Below are positions 27,380 through 36,686 of a stretch of 64,000 bases of DNA, piece after piece. This stretch comes from Pseudomonas knackmussii B13. GTDB taxonomy: Bacteria > Pseudomonadota > Gammaproteobacteria > Pseudomonadales > Pseudomonadaceae. Position 1 is the stretch's first letter, and every line of letters starts with the position of its first letter. Below the pieces are notes generated by a model. The model was not told the DNA's origin, ran no database searches, and saw only the letters and a program-made list of their open reading frames with translations. Both the position numbers and the translations under genes were made by a program. The DNA lies in the NCBI RefSeq assembly GCF_000689415.1, contig NZ_HG322950.1, forward strand, positions 5,711,501 through 5,775,500. Direction: 5' to 3'.

Positions 27380-29725
27380 ATGCTCGTAAACGGAGTGCCT
27401 GTGCATCCTCTCAATCGCTGGTGGCAAGCGCGCGGTAACCTTGTCACTCTCGCCGCGCTGTTCCTGCTGATTCCGTTGGCCAGTCGCTACCTGCTGGGCT
27501 GGGGCAACCTGTATGGCTACCTCTCGGACCTCGCCATCGGCAGCCTGCTGATCCTCCTCCTGCACAAGCGCCACCTGCTGCTGGCGCTGCCGGTGATGGT
27601 CGTGTGGATGCTGATGTATGTCGGCAACGCCGAGCTGGTCAGCGCGGTCGGCCGCATGCCCGACCCGAGCGACCTGCACTTCCTCGCCGACCCGACCTTC
27701 GTTGGCAACTCCACCGAAGGCGGCGGCATCTCGCATCCGTGGCTGGCCGGCATCCTCGGCGGCACAATCTTCCTCGCCGCCCTGCTCTGGCGCCGCCGCG
27801 AGCAACCGCTGCCCCGCTATGCCTATGCCCTGCCAGTGGCCCTGCTGGTGGCGCACTTCGGCATGCAGTTCGTGATCCCCGCAGACGCCGACGTGTGGAA
27901 GCAGTACAACCTGCCGCACCGGCTGATCGCCGGCGTCGCCAGCCAAGGCCAACTGGCGGTCGAAGACTGGCTGGCCGGCGACCAGACGGCCACCCCGCCG
28001 GACGTTTCCGGCCTGAACCAGCAGGACCTCTCCGGCACTCCGCTGCTCGCAGGCCCAGGCGCCGCGAAGAACGTGCTGATCATCACCATGGAAGGCATCC
28101 CCGGCGCGTACGTGGAGACCAACCGCGCCGCGCTCAGCAGCAGCTACGACGAGTCCATGATGCCCAAGCTCAGCACCTGGGCAACCCGGGCCATGGACAC
28201 TCCCGACTACGTGACGCACAGCCACCAGACCATCCGTGGCCTCTACGCGATGCTCTGTGGCGACTTCAGCGAGCTGAACAACGGCACGCCCAAGGCCGTC
28301 GAGCTGCTGTCGAACCCGCGCCGCGCCTCCGAGTGCCTGCCCTCGCAACTGCACAAGCACGGCTTCACCACGCACTTCCTGCAAGGTGCCGGCCTGCGTT
28401 TCATGGCCAAGGACAAAGTGATGCCCGCCATGGGCTTCGACACCACCCTCGGCCGTGACTGGTTCAAGAAGCCGCCCTACCTGGAATTCGCCTGGGGCAT
28501 GGACGACAAGGCCTTCTTCGAAGGCGCGCTCGATTACATCGGTGAGCTGCGCAAGGACAAGAAGCCCTGGATGCTGACCCTCCTTACCGTCGGCACCCAC
28601 CAGCCCTATTCGGCGACCCCGGAATACCTGGCCAAGTACCCGACCGCCCGCAAAGCTGCCGTGGCGTACCTGGATGACGCCGTCGACGCCTTCCTCGCCG
28701 GCCTGGAGAAACAGGGCGTGCTCAAGGACACCCTGGTGATCGTCACCTCCGACGAATCCCACGGCATCGACAACGTACGCCTGGCCTCATCCTGGGGCAT
28801 GAACCTGGTGCTCGCCCCCGAACAGGCTGCGCTGCCGCCGGTGAAGGATGGCGTGTACGGCCACGTCGACCTGGCCACCTCGATCCTCGACTACTTCGGC
28901 TTCGCACCGCCGAAGGACATGGCCGGCCGTTCGCTGTTCCGCGAGTACGACAAGGGCCGCGAGATGGTGTCCTTCACCAATGGCATGCTGCGCTTCCACG
29001 ACGGCAAGCACACCTTCACCGAGTGCGACTTCCAGCAGGTCTGCCGGCGCTACGAGAGCGATGGCTTCATCGCCGACAGCGCGCGCTTCATCGGTCGTTT
29101 CAGCGGCCGCGAAGCACGCATGCTGGCCGCCCGCGCGGACATCCTCGACCACTCGGTATCCGGTAGCAACGGTGCACTGGGCCAAGAGCTCCAGTTCGCC
29201 ACGCGCGAGCACATCCAGCTGAAGCCGAAGGTGACCAACGAGTACACCGACAACCTGATCGGCGCCCAGTACCTGGAATTCCCGGCCGACAGCCGCACCA
29301 CGGTGACCATGAAGATCCGCGCGCTGCAGATGGACGACAAGGGCGCCCGGGTGCAGCTCCACACTCGGGAGTTCGAGAAGCTGGTGCCGGTGCCGATCCC
29401 CGAATTCCCGCTGCTCACCCGCGACAAGCCGCTGGAGATGACCTTCTCCTTCGACAACGAGCGGGCACGCAAGGCGTTCTCCTTCCACCTGATCGCCGAA
29501 GGCCAGGGCACCATCGAGATCACCGATTTCCATGTGCAGACGCAGCCGCGCAAATCCACCATCGACGCCCGCCAGGTCGCTCCGACTCGCGTCGCCGGCA
29601 GCAACGCCCTTCCCGGCCCGCGCATCGGTGGTCGCCCGGCACTGATGGCCGGACAGCTGGACGAGCTCGACCAGGAAAGCAGCGACGGCCAGAGCAGCGA
29701 CACCGACGCGCCCCTCACCCAGTAA
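27380..29725 (+). CDS. LTA-synthase-like sulfatase-fold inner-membrane enzyme
   Basis: 781 residues. An N-terminal hydrophobic part (about 20-200) has four to five membrane segments (NLVTLAALFLLIPLASRYLL, LLLALPVMVVWMLMYV). A sulfatase/alkaline-phosphatase domain covers about 230-530: VLIITMEGIPGAY, the likely nucleophile Thr284 in SHQTIRGLYAMLCGDF, and metal-binding VIVTSDESHGIDN. A C-terminal beta-rich region and low-complexity tail follow. Such proteins transfer phosphoglycerol or phosphoethanolamine to periplasmic glycans; the substrate here is unknown. The GTG at 27401 (after cggagtgcct) may be the true start instead of the ATG at 27380. Confidence 0.8.
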   Translation: MLVNGVPVHPLNRWWQARGNLVTLAALFLLIPLASRYLLGWGNLYGYLSDLAIGSLLILLLHKRHLLLALPVMVVWMLMYVGNAELVSAVGRMPDPSDLHFLADPTFVGNSTEGGGISHPWLAGILGGTIFLAALLWRRREQPLPRYAYALPVALLVAHFGMQFVIPADADVWKQYNLPHRLIAGVASQGQLAVEDWLAGDQTATPPDVSGLNQQDLSGTPLLAGPGAAKNVLIITMEGIPGAYVETNRAALSSSYDESMMPKLSTWATRAMDTPDYVTHSHQTIRGLYAMLCGDFSELNNGTPKAVELLSNPRRASECLPSQLHKHGFTTHFLQGAGLRFMAKDKVMPAMGFDTTLGRDWFKKPPYLEFAWGMDDKAFFEGALDYIGELRKDKKPWMLTLLTVGTHQPYSATPEYLAKYPTARKAAVAYLDDAVDAFLAGLEKQGVLKDTLVIVTSDESHGIDNVRLASSWGMNLVLAPEQAALPPVKDGVYGHVDLATSILDYFGFAPPKDMAGRSLFREYDKGREMVSFTNGMLRFHDGKHTFTECDFQQVCRRYESDGFIADSARFIGRFSGREARMLAARADILDHSVSGSNGALGQELQFATREHIQLKPKVTNEYTDNLIGAQYLEFPADSRTTVTMKIRALQMDDKGARVQLHTREFEKLVPVPIPEFPLLTRDKPLEMTFSFDNERARKAFSFHLIAEGQGTIEITDFHVQTQPRKSTIDARQVAPTRVAGSNALPGPRIGGRPALMAGQLDELDQESSDGQSSDTDAPLTQ

Positions 29726-29741
29726 GCCCCGCCCTCTCCCT

Positions 29742-29772
29742 GCTCCCGCCCGGCGTCCTGCCGGGCGGGAGC
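29742..29772 (+). terminator. Terminator of the sulfatase-like gene
   Basis: A perfect 13-bp GC stem (GCTCCCGCCCGGC and its complement) with a 5-nt loop, followed by gcggtctttccc, 17 bp after the stop. Confidence 0.75.
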
Positions 29773-30038
29773 GCGGTCTTTCCCATCGCCCCCGAAGCTG
29801 GCACTATCGCGCGCTTCGCTCGCCCCCACCCCGGGCGCGAGCCGATGGCGCAGCGCGTCCCGCGACCCGGCGATCCCGGTGTTCAGCCCAGGCGACAAGG
29901 CACTTCGGCAATGCGACAACTTGTCACTACTCCCCCTGCGACCCTGCAGATCGCGTGATAGGTTGCGCTTCGCCAGAAAGGCCCCACCCCCTGCAGCGGT
30001 CCGCCGCCAGGCACCCAATAACAAGAGAGGAGCCCCTT
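29773..30038. other. Upstream region of the basic amino acid ABC operon
   Basis: Non-coding leader. A small palindrome, GACAACTTGTC, at 29914-29924 is the only notable element. No clear promoter hexamers were found. Confidence 0.35.
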
Positions 30039-30812
30039 ATGGCCGAGGCCATACCCGCCCTGGAAATCCGTAACCTGCACAAGCGTTACGGTGACCTGGA
30101 AGTGCTCAAGGGCATTTCCCTGACCGCCCGCGACGGCGACGTGATCTCCATCCTTGGCTCCTCCGGTTCCGGAAAGTCGACCTTCCTGCGCTGCGTCAAC
30201 CTGCTGGAGAACCCGCACCAGGGCCAGATCCTGGTGGCCGGCGAAGAGCTCAAGCTGAAGAAGGCCAAAGACGGAGCACTGGTCGCCGCCGACAACCGGC
30301 AGATCAACCGTCTGCGCAGCGAACTGGGCTTCGTCTTCCAGAACTTCAACCTCTGGCCGCACATGAGCATCCTCGACAACATCATCGAGGCGCCGCGCCG
30401 TGTGCTGGGCAAGACCAAGGCCGAAGCCACCGAGATCGCCGAGGCCCTGCTGGCCAAGGTCGGCATCGCCGACAAGCGCCACAGTTTCCCCGCCCAGCTT
30501 TCCGGCGGCCAGCAGCAGCGCGCCGCCATCGCCCGCACCCTGGCCATGCAACCGAAGGTCATCCTCTTCGACGAGCCGACCTCCGCGCTCGACCCGGAGA
30601 TGGTCCAGGAAGTGCTCAACGTGATCCGCGCCCTCGCCGAGGAAGGCCGGACCATGTTGCTGGTCACCCACGAAATGAATTTCGCCCGCCAGGTTTCCAG
30701 TGAGGTGGTGTTCCTCCACCAGGGCCTGGTCGAGGAGCAGGGAACGCCCGAGCAGGTCTTCGAGAACCCGCAATCGGCCCGCTGCAAGCAGTTCATGTCC
30801 AGCCACCGCTAA
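30039..30812 (+). CDS. Polar amino acid ABC transporter ATP-binding protein (HisP/AotP type)
   Basis: 257 residues. Walker A GSSGSGKST is at 40-48, with Q-loop FQNFNLWPHMS, signature LSGGQQQR and Walker B VILFDEPTSALDPE. The HisP-like insertion (LKKAKDGALVAADNRQINRLR) and C-terminus EEQGTPEQVFENPQSARCKQF place it with importers of histidine, arginine, lysine or ornithine. The start at 30039 follows gaggagcc. First gene of a four-gene operon: ATPase, binding protein, two permeases. Confidence 0.93.
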   Translation: MAEAIPALEIRNLHKRYGDLEVLKGISLTARDGDVISILGSSGSGKSTFLRCVNLLENPHQGQILVAGEELKLKKAKDGALVAADNRQINRLRSELGFVFQNFNLWPHMSILDNIIEAPRRVLGKTKAEATEIAEALLAKVGIADKRHSFPAQLSGGQQQRAAIARTLAMQPKVILFDEPTSALDPEMVQEVLNVIRALAEEGRTMLLVTHEMNFARQVSSEVVFLHQGLVEEQGTPEQVFENPQSARCKQFMSSHR

Positions 30813-30826
30813 TGGAGCTATTTCAC

Positions 30827-31579
30827 GTGAAGAACTACAAGAAGATCCTCCTCGCCGCCGCTGCCACCCTGGCCTTCGGCGCCCACGCGGTCGCCGCCGA
30901 GAAGCTGCGCATCGGCACCGAAGGCGCCTACCCGCCCTTCAACGGCATCGACGCCAGCGGCCAGGTGGTCGGCTTCGACATCGACATCGCCAAGGCGCTG
31001 TGCGCCAAGATGAAGACCGAGTGCGACGTGGTCACCTCCGACTGGGACGGCATCATCCCGGCCCTGAACGCCAAGAAGTTCGACTTCATCGTCGCCTCCA
31101 TGTCGATCACCGACGAGCGCAAGCAGGCGGTCGACTTCACCACCCCGTACTACACCAACAAGCTGCAGTTCGTGGCCCCCAAGTCGGTTGACTTCAAGAC
31201 CGACAACGCCGCGCTGAAAGGCAAGGTGATCGGTGCGCAGCGCGCCACCATCGCCGGCACCTGGCTGGAAGACCACCTCAACGACGTGGTCACCATCAAG
31301 CTCTACGACACCCAGGAAAACGCCTACCTGGACCTGTCCTCGGGCCGCCTGGACGGCGTGCTGGCCGACAAGTTCGTGCAGTACGACTGGCTGAAGAGCG
31401 ACGCTGGCAAGGACTTCGAGTTCAAGGGCCAACCGGTCTTCGACAATGACAAGATCGGCATCGCCGTGCGCAAGGGCGACCCGCTGCGCGACAAGCTGAA
31501 TGCCGCGCTGAAGGAAATCGTCGACGACGGTACCTACAAGAAGATCAACGACAAGTACTTCCCCTTCAGCATCCAGTGA
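30827..31579 (+). CDS. Periplasmic basic amino acid-binding protein (HisJ/ArgT type)
   Basis: 250 residues from the GTG at 30827, which begins a clean signal peptide (KNYKKILLAAAATLAFGAHAVA) nine bases after ATGGAGC. An ATG at 30812 overlapping the ATPase stop is the alternative. The mature protein has the LAO-binding pattern KLRIGTEGAYPPFNGIDASG, FDFIVASMSITDERKQAVDF and the ligand Asp in YLDLSSGRLDGVLAD. It delivers arginine, lysine, ornithine or histidine to the adjacent permeases. Confidence 0.92.
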   Translation: MKNYKKILLAAAATLAFGAHAVAAEKLRIGTEGAYPPFNGIDASGQVVGFDIDIAKALCAKMKTECDVVTSDWDGIIPALNAKKFDFIVASMSITDERKQAVDFTTPYYTNKLQFVAPKSVDFKTDNAALKGKVIGAQRATIAGTWLEDHLNDVVTIKLYDTQENAYLDLSSGRLDGVLADKFVQYDWLKSDAGKDFEFKGQPVFDNDKIGIAVRKGDPLRDKLNAALKEIVDDGTYKKINDKYFPFSIQ

Positions 31580-31636
31580 TGCCGACCCGGCGCGCCGCCT
31601 GAACCGCGGCGCGCTCCCTGCCCAGGCGTGACTCCC

Positions 31637-32332
31637 ATGATTTTCGACCTGCACGGTTTCGGCCCGCAGCTGGCGGCCGGCACACTGATGACGCTCAAGC
31701 TGTCGCTGGCGGCGGTCTGCCTCGGCCTGCTGCTCGGCCTGCTCGGCGCCATCGCCAAGACTTCGAAGAACCCCGCCCTGCGTATGCTGGGCGGCACCTA
31801 CACCACCATCGTCCGCGGCGTCCCGGAAACCCTCTGGGTGCTGGTGATCTACTTCGGCAGCGTGGCCGGCCTGAATGCCCTGGGTGCGCTGTTCGGCAAC
31901 CCCGAACTGGCCCTCAGCCCGTTCGCCGCTGGCGTCTGCGCCCTCGGCCTGTGCTTCGGCGCCTACGCCACTGAGGTGTTCCGGGGCGCGCTGTTGGCGG
32001 TACCCAAGGGCCACCGCGAAGCCGGACAGGCACTGGGCCTGTCTGCCCCGCGAATCTTCTGGCGCATCGTCCTGCCGCAAGTCTGGCGCGTGGCGCTGCC
32101 GGGCCTGGGCAACCTCTACCTGATCCTGCTCAAGGACACCGCGCTGGTGTCGCTGATCACCCTCGACGAGATCATGCGCAAAGCGGCAGCGGCGACCAAC
32201 GCGACCAAGGAACCCTTCACCTTCTACATGGCCGCAGCGCTGATCTACCTGAGCCTGACCGTCTTCGTCATGGCGGCCCTGCATTACTTCGAAGGCCGCG
32301 CAGGACGTGGCTTCGTGAGGAACGAGCTATGA
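31637..32332 (+). CDS. Amino acid ABC transporter permease (HisQ type)
   Basis: 231 residues, five predicted membrane helices. It carries the EAA motif FRGALLAVPKGHREAGQALG followed by the Pro-containing coupling helix and contains VRGVPETLWVLVIYF. The ATG at 31637 is preferred over the GTG at 31628. Forms the heterodimeric channel with the next gene, which overlaps its stop (ATGA). Confidence 0.92.
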   Translation: MIFDLHGFGPQLAAGTLMTLKLSLAAVCLGLLLGLLGAIAKTSKNPALRMLGGTYTTIVRGVPETLWVLVIYFGSVAGLNALGALFGNPELALSPFAAGVCALGLCFGAYATEVFRGALLAVPKGHREAGQALGLSAPRIFWRIVLPQVWRVALPGLGNLYLILLKDTALVSLITLDEIMRKAAAATNATKEPFTFYMAAALIYLSLTVFVMAALHYFEGRAGRGFVRNEL

Positions 32333-33021
32333 GCGTGTGGGAACTGCTGCTGAAGTGGACGCCGAAGATGTTCGAGGGCGTCCAGCTGACCCTGGAGCTG
32401 CTGGCCATCGCCGTGGTCGCCGGCCTGGCCCTCGCAGTGCCGCTGGGCATCGCCCGCGCCTCGCGGCACTGGTACGTGCGCGCGCTGCCCTACGCCTACA
32501 TCTTCTTCTTCCGCGGTACGCCGCTGCTGCTGCAACTGTTCATCGTCTACTACGGCCTGGCGCAGTTCGACGCGGTCCGCCAGGGCCCGCTCTGGCCCTA
32601 CCTGCGCGATCCGTACTGGTGCGCGCTGGTGACCATGACCATGCACACTGCTGCGTACATCGCGGAGATCCTGCGGGGCGCCATCCACGCGATTCCGGTC
32701 GGTGAAGTGGAAGCTGCGCGCTCGCTGGGCATGTCCAAGCGCCAGGCACTGCTGCACATCATCCTGCCGCGCGCCGCGCGCATCGCCCTGCCGGCCTACA
32801 GCAACGAGATCATCCTCATGCTCAAGGCCAGCGCCGTGGTGTACACCGTGACCCTGTTCGACATCATGGGCGTAACCCGCACCATCAACGCGCGCACCTA
32901 CGAGAACATGCTGTTCTTCTGCTACGCCGGTGCGCTCTACCTGCTCATCACCCTGGTGCTCACTCGCGGCTTCCGCCTGGCCGAACGCTGGCTGCGCGTC
33001 GAGGCCATGCAAGGCCGCTGA
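32329..33021 (+). CDS. Amino acid ABC transporter permease (HisM type)
   Basis: 230 residues. IFFFRGTPLLLQLFIVYYG near residue 60 and the EAA loop LRGAIHAIPVGEVEAARSLG mark an inner-membrane subunit of a polar amino acid importer. Overlaps the HisQ-type gene by 4 bp. It ends the transporter operon. Confidence 0.93.
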   Translation: MSVWELLLKWTPKMFEGVQLTLELLAIAVVAGLALAVPLGIARASRHWYVRALPYAYIFFFRGTPLLLQLFIVYYGLAQFDAVRQGPLWPYLRDPYWCALVTMTMHTAAYIAEILRGAIHAIPVGEVEAARSLGMSKRQALLHIILPRAARIALPAYSNEIILMLKASAVVYTVTLFDIMGVTRTINARTYENMLFFCYAGALYLLITLVLTRGFRLAERWLRVEAMQGR

Positions 33022-33090
33022 CCGGCGCTCCCCGGGACGGCGGTGGCGCCGCTATAATCGCCGCCCCGCCGCTTCCCTCCAGCACCTGCC

Positions 33091-34314
33091 GTGGCCGAAC
33101 CGACAATCCCCTGCCTGACGGGCGACGCCCTGCTCCAGCGCTTCGAAGCGCTGGATGGGTTCCTGCTCGCCCATCAGCAGCTCTGGCGGCCGAAGCCCTT
33201 CACCGAGCTGACGCTGCCCTGGGAAGCCGAACATCCCGCGCTGGCCGCCTGGCTGCGCCGGCGCAGCCTCGAAGAGGCGGATGCCGCGCACAACCATCCG
33301 CAGCATCTACCCGCGCCCGCACCTTTCCCTGAACTGGCAGCCCAGGCTGCGCGCCTGGCGGAAGTCGGCGAGTTGCCCGAGCAGCCCCTGCCGAAGCTGC
33401 CAGCGCAATTCCAGGTCGACGTGCCCGGGCGCAAGTGGCAGCAGATCGAAGCCTTCGCCAGCCGCCTGAACTTCTCCACGCCGCCAGTGCAGTGGCTCGA
33501 CTGGTGCGCCGGCAAAGGGCACCTGGGACGCCTGCTGGCCCACGGCGGAGAAGCGCTGCTGAGCCTCGAGCGTGACCTCGCGCTGGTCAACGATGGCCAG
33601 CGCATGAGCGATCGCCTCGGCCTGCGCGCCATGCACGTCGAGCAGGACGTCCTGGCCGAAGGCGCCAGCCGCTACCTGCAACCCGGGCAGACCGCCGTGG
33701 CCCTGCATGCCTGCGGCGACCTGCATGTCACCCTGCTGCGCCAGGCCGTCGGCCGAAACTGCCGTCAACTGGCGGTGGCACCCTGCTGCTACAACCGGAT
33801 CACCAGCGAGGACTATCAGCCGTTATCCACAAGCGCCGGCGCCTCGGCACTGCGCTTGAACCAGGACGACCTGCGGCTGCCCCTCACCGAAACCGTCACC
33901 GCCGGCTCCCGCGTGCGGCGCCAGCGCGACGCCTCCATGGCGCGGCGTCTGGCTTTCGATCTGCTGCAGCGGGAACTGCGCGGTGAGGACTGCTATCTGC
34001 CCGTGCCCTCCGTGGCACCGGACTGGCTGCACAAACCCTTCGCCGACTACTGCCGCGACCTGGCTGCCCTGAAGGGCTTGCCGACGCCGAGCGAACGCGA
34101 CTGGGCCGCCCTCGAGGCGCGAGGCCGTCAGCGCCTGGCCGAAGTGCGCAACCTGGAACTGCTGCGCGGGCTTTTCCGCCGCCCGCTGGAACTCTGGCTG
34201 CTGCTGGACCGTGCGCTGTTCCTCGACGAACAGGGCTATCGCGTGCGTTTAGGCGCCTTCTGCTCAGCAAGCCTCACCCCGCGCAACCTGCTGATCATCG
34301 CCGAGCGCGCCTAG
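33091..34314 (+). CDS. SAM-dependent methyltransferase (methyltransferase_32-like)
   Basis: 407 residues, GTG start. A helical N-terminal region (about 1-130) contains EEADAAHNHPQHLPAP. A class I methyltransferase core follows: QWLDWCAGKGHLGRLLA (motif I, near 147), LSLERD (motif II), ALHACGDLHVTLLRQA and VAPCCYNRI. The HACGD and APCCYNR motifs resemble the family of TRMT13/METTL25-like RNA methyltransferases; the target is unknown. It is about 70 bp from the ABC operon, with a -10-like TATAAT at 33053-33058. Confidence 0.8.
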   Translation: MAEPTIPCLTGDALLQRFEALDGFLLAHQQLWRPKPFTELTLPWEAEHPALAAWLRRRSLEEADAAHNHPQHLPAPAPFPELAAQAARLAEVGELPEQPLPKLPAQFQVDVPGRKWQQIEAFASRLNFSTPPVQWLDWCAGKGHLGRLLAHGGEALLSLERDLALVNDGQRMSDRLGLRAMHVEQDVLAEGASRYLQPGQTAVALHACGDLHVTLLRQAVGRNCRQLAVAPCCYNRITSEDYQPLSTSAGASALRLNQDDLRLPLTETVTAGSRVRRQRDASMARRLAFDLLQRELRGEDCYLPVPSVAPDWLHKPFADYCRDLAALKGLPTPSERDWAALEARGRQRLAEVRNLELLRGLFRRPLELWLLLDRALFLDEQGYRVRLGAFCSASLTPRNLLIIAERA

Positions 34315-34718
34315 TACAAGCGTTCCAAAACGTCACCCACAAAAGCTGTGGATAACTCTGTTGAGAAAAACGGGATATCGCTTGCCGAAGCCCGTCCTCA
34401 CGCCCCTCCGCTTGACCTGCTCATTTTTTGAGCGCTAAAAAATTAATCCTTTAAAAACAATCGGTTATCTATTATTGCGAAGTCGGTCAAGATTTTCCGG
34501 CAATAGCCGGGCGTGCTCGCCCCAGGCTTGTGCATAAGCCCCGAAATCGCTCGCCTCCACGCACATCGAACGAGCACCCTGGCGTTTCACCTGCGGATCG
34601 AAGAGGCGCAAAAGGAATTTATTGTTGCTCACTTGCAACAATCAGCTATTTGCCAATAGCTGTCTGGGCAGTATTATTTCGAAACACATTAGCTGCCTAG
34701 ACAGTAATTAGCCTTGCC
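34315..34718. promoter_or_regulatory. Promoter region of the marR-efflux operon
   Basis: 404 bp, distinctly AT-rich between 34425 and 34490 and 34600 and 34710 compared with its surroundings. It holds an 8-bp perfect hairpin (ATTGTTGC / GCAACAAT, 34621-34642) and the two operator-like dyads listed separately. The AT-rich part probably carries the promoter of the regulator-pump operon. Confidence 0.55.
34660..34704. promoter_or_regulatory. Two tandem operator-like dyads before marR
   Basis: CTGTCTGGGCAG (34660-34671) and CTGCCTAGACAG (34693-34704) are imperfect 12-bp palindromes of the same design. They share longer flanks (TAGCTGYCTRGRCAGTA) and are spaced 33 bp, about three helical turns. 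They lie 15-59 bp before the marR ATG and are good candidates for autoregulatory MarR binding. Confidence 0.65.
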
Positions 34719-35189
34719 ATGGATCACTATCGTGCTTCGGACTTCCCATTCAAGGGGTCTATCGGCCAACTGCTCGCCCACGCCGCGATCCTGAAGGACC
34801 GCCTGCTGGACAAGCACCTGGCACACCTGGACATCACCGCCGCGCAATTCAAGGTGCTGTTCTTCGTCGGTCACAACCGCGCTAATACGCCGGCCGAGCT
34901 GTGCCGCGAGCTCTCCATCGACAGCGGCTCGATGACCCGCATGCTCGACCGCCTGGAAAAGAAAGAGCTGCTGCTGCGCAACCCGTGCCCCAACGACCGC
35001 CGCAGCGTGCGCCTGCACCTCAGCCCGGCCGGCGAGGCAGTGAATGCCGAGGCGCCGCAGATCGCTTCCCAGGCGATGAATGAGTTGGTCGGCTGCCTTT
35101 CCAGCGAGGAACTGCAGACCCTGACCCACCTGCTCGACAAGATCCTGCGCAGTCATGACGCCGCGACCTGCGCGGCGCAGGAGAACTGA
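34719..35189 (+). CDS. MarR-family transcriptional regulator of the efflux operon
   Basis: 156 residues. The winged helix-turn-helix (about 45-115) shows TAAQFKVLFFVGHNRANTPAEL, ELSIDSGSMTRMLDRLEKK and the wing NDRRSVRLHLSPAG. MarR proteins usually repress adjacent efflux genes and release DNA on binding phenolic or aromatic ligands. It is 3 bp upstream of the outer-membrane factor, so it is the first gene of the pump operon. Confidence 0.92.
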   Translation: MDHYRASDFPFKGSIGQLLAHAAILKDRLLDKHLAHLDITAAQFKVLFFVGHNRANTPAELCRELSIDSGSMTRMLDRLEKKELLLRNPCPNDRRSVRLHLSPAGEAVNAEAPQIASQAMNELVGCLSSEELQTLTHLLDKILRSHDAATCAAQEN

Positions 35190-35192
35190 CCC

Positions 35193-36674
35193 ATGCCAGC
35201 CCTTCGCCCCCTCGGCCGCGCCTATGCGCTGGCCATGCTGAGTGCTGCGGCCCTCACCGGTTGCGTCAGCTCCGCGGGCCTCGCGCCCAGCGGCAAGACC
35301 CTCGATCCGGCGCACCTGCAGGCAGGCCGCAGCCTCGACGGCACTCCGCTGTCCAACGCCGCCTGGCCGCGCCAGGACTGGTGGTCGAGCCTGAGCGACC
35401 CACAGCTCGACAGCCTGATCGGCGAAGCCCTTAAAGGCACCCCGGACCTGCAGATCGCCGATGCCCGCGCTCGCCAGGCAGCCGCCGCCGCCAACGCCGC
35501 CGACGCCGAACGCATGCCGACGTTGAACGCCAAGGCCAGCTACGCCGGCATCCGTGCACCGACCAGCGTCGTCCCGTCGCCCATCGGCGGACACTACGCG
35601 GCAGTGAAGTACGGTGCGCTCAGCTTCAACTACGACCTCGACCTCTGGGGCGGCCAGCGCGCCGCCTGGGAAGCCGCACTCGGCCAAGCCAATGCCGCCG
35701 AGGTGGACCGTCAGGCCGCGAGCATCAATCTCTCCGTGAATGTCGCCCGTGCCTACAGCGAACTCGGCCACGCCTTTATCGTTCGCGACCTGGCCAAGGA
35801 CGAACTGGACCGCTCGCAGCGCCTCTTCGAGCTGAGCAAGAAGCGCATGGATGCGGGCCTGGACAGCAAGGTGCAGCTGCAACAGACCCAGACCCAGGTC
35901 GCCAGCGCCCGTGAACAACTGGCCGCCGCCGAGCAGCAAATCGCCAGCGACCGCATCTCGCTGGCCGTGCTCCTCGGCCAGGGCCCCGACCGCGGACTGG
36001 AACTGCAACGCCCACGCGCACTGCAAGCCAACGCCCTGAGCCTGCCGTCGAACTTGCCCGCCGAGCTCCTCGGCCGGCGTCCGGACATAGTCGCGGCACG
36101 CTGGCGCGTGGAGGCTGCGAACAAGGACATCCAGTCGGCGAAGACGCAGTTCTATCCGAACATCAACCTGGGCGCGATGATCGGCCTGGCCAGCATGCAC
36201 AGCAGCGATCTGCTGTCGGCGCCGAGCCGCTTCTACCAGATCGCCCCGGCCATTTCCCTGCCGCTGTTCGACGGCGGCCGCCTGCGCGCCAACCTGGCGG
36301 GCAAGGACGCCGACTACGACCTGGCCGTCGCGCAGTACAACAAGACCCTGGTCAACGCCCTCGGCGAGGTCAGCGACGACCTCAGCCAGCTGCGCTCCCT
36401 GGAGCAGCGCCTGGTCGACCAGCGCGAGGCGCGCGACATCGCCAAGTCCAACTTCGAACTGGCCATGCGTCGCTACGGCGAAGGCGTGGGCAACTACCTG
36501 GACGCCCTGAGCGTGCAGCAGCAGTTGCTCGTCGCCGAGCGCGAACTGGCCAATCTGGACGCCCAACGCATCGACCTGTCCGTGCAACTGGTACAGGCCC
36601 TCGGCGGCGGTTTCCAGGCCGACTCCACCCCTTCCGCCCCGCTCGCCCAGGCGGGCGCAGCTGCCGTGCACTAA
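35193..36674 (+). CDS. Outer-membrane efflux lipoprotein (NodT/OprM type)
   Basis: 493 residues. The lipobox LTGC gives a lipidated Cys24. Two OEP repeats (about 60-260 and 280-480) show the coiled helical pattern (ADARARQAAAAANAADAERMPTL, RRPDIVAARWRVEAANKDI). TolC-like trimeric channel for the EmrAB-type pump encoded next. The spacing of 3 and 12 bp to its neighbours shows an operon. Confidence 0.93.
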   Translation: MPALRPLGRAYALAMLSAAALTGCVSSAGLAPSGKTLDPAHLQAGRSLDGTPLSNAAWPRQDWWSSLSDPQLDSLIGEALKGTPDLQIADARARQAAAAANAADAERMPTLNAKASYAGIRAPTSVVPSPIGGHYAAVKYGALSFNYDLDLWGGQRAAWEAALGQANAAEVDRQAASINLSVNVARAYSELGHAFIVRDLAKDELDRSQRLFELSKKRMDAGLDSKVQLQQTQTQVASAREQLAAAEQQIASDRISLAVLLGQGPDRGLELQRPRALQANALSLPSNLPAELLGRRPDIVAARWRVEAANKDIQSAKTQFYPNINLGAMIGLASMHSSDLLSAPSRFYQIAPAISLPLFDGGRLRANLAGKDADYDLAVAQYNKTLVNALGEVSDDLSQLRSLEQRLVDQREARDIAKSNFELAMRRYGEGVGNYLDALSVQQQLLVAERELANLDAQRIDLSVQLVQALGGGFQADSTPSAPLAQAGAAAVH

Positions 36675-36686
36675 GAGGCAACCGCC

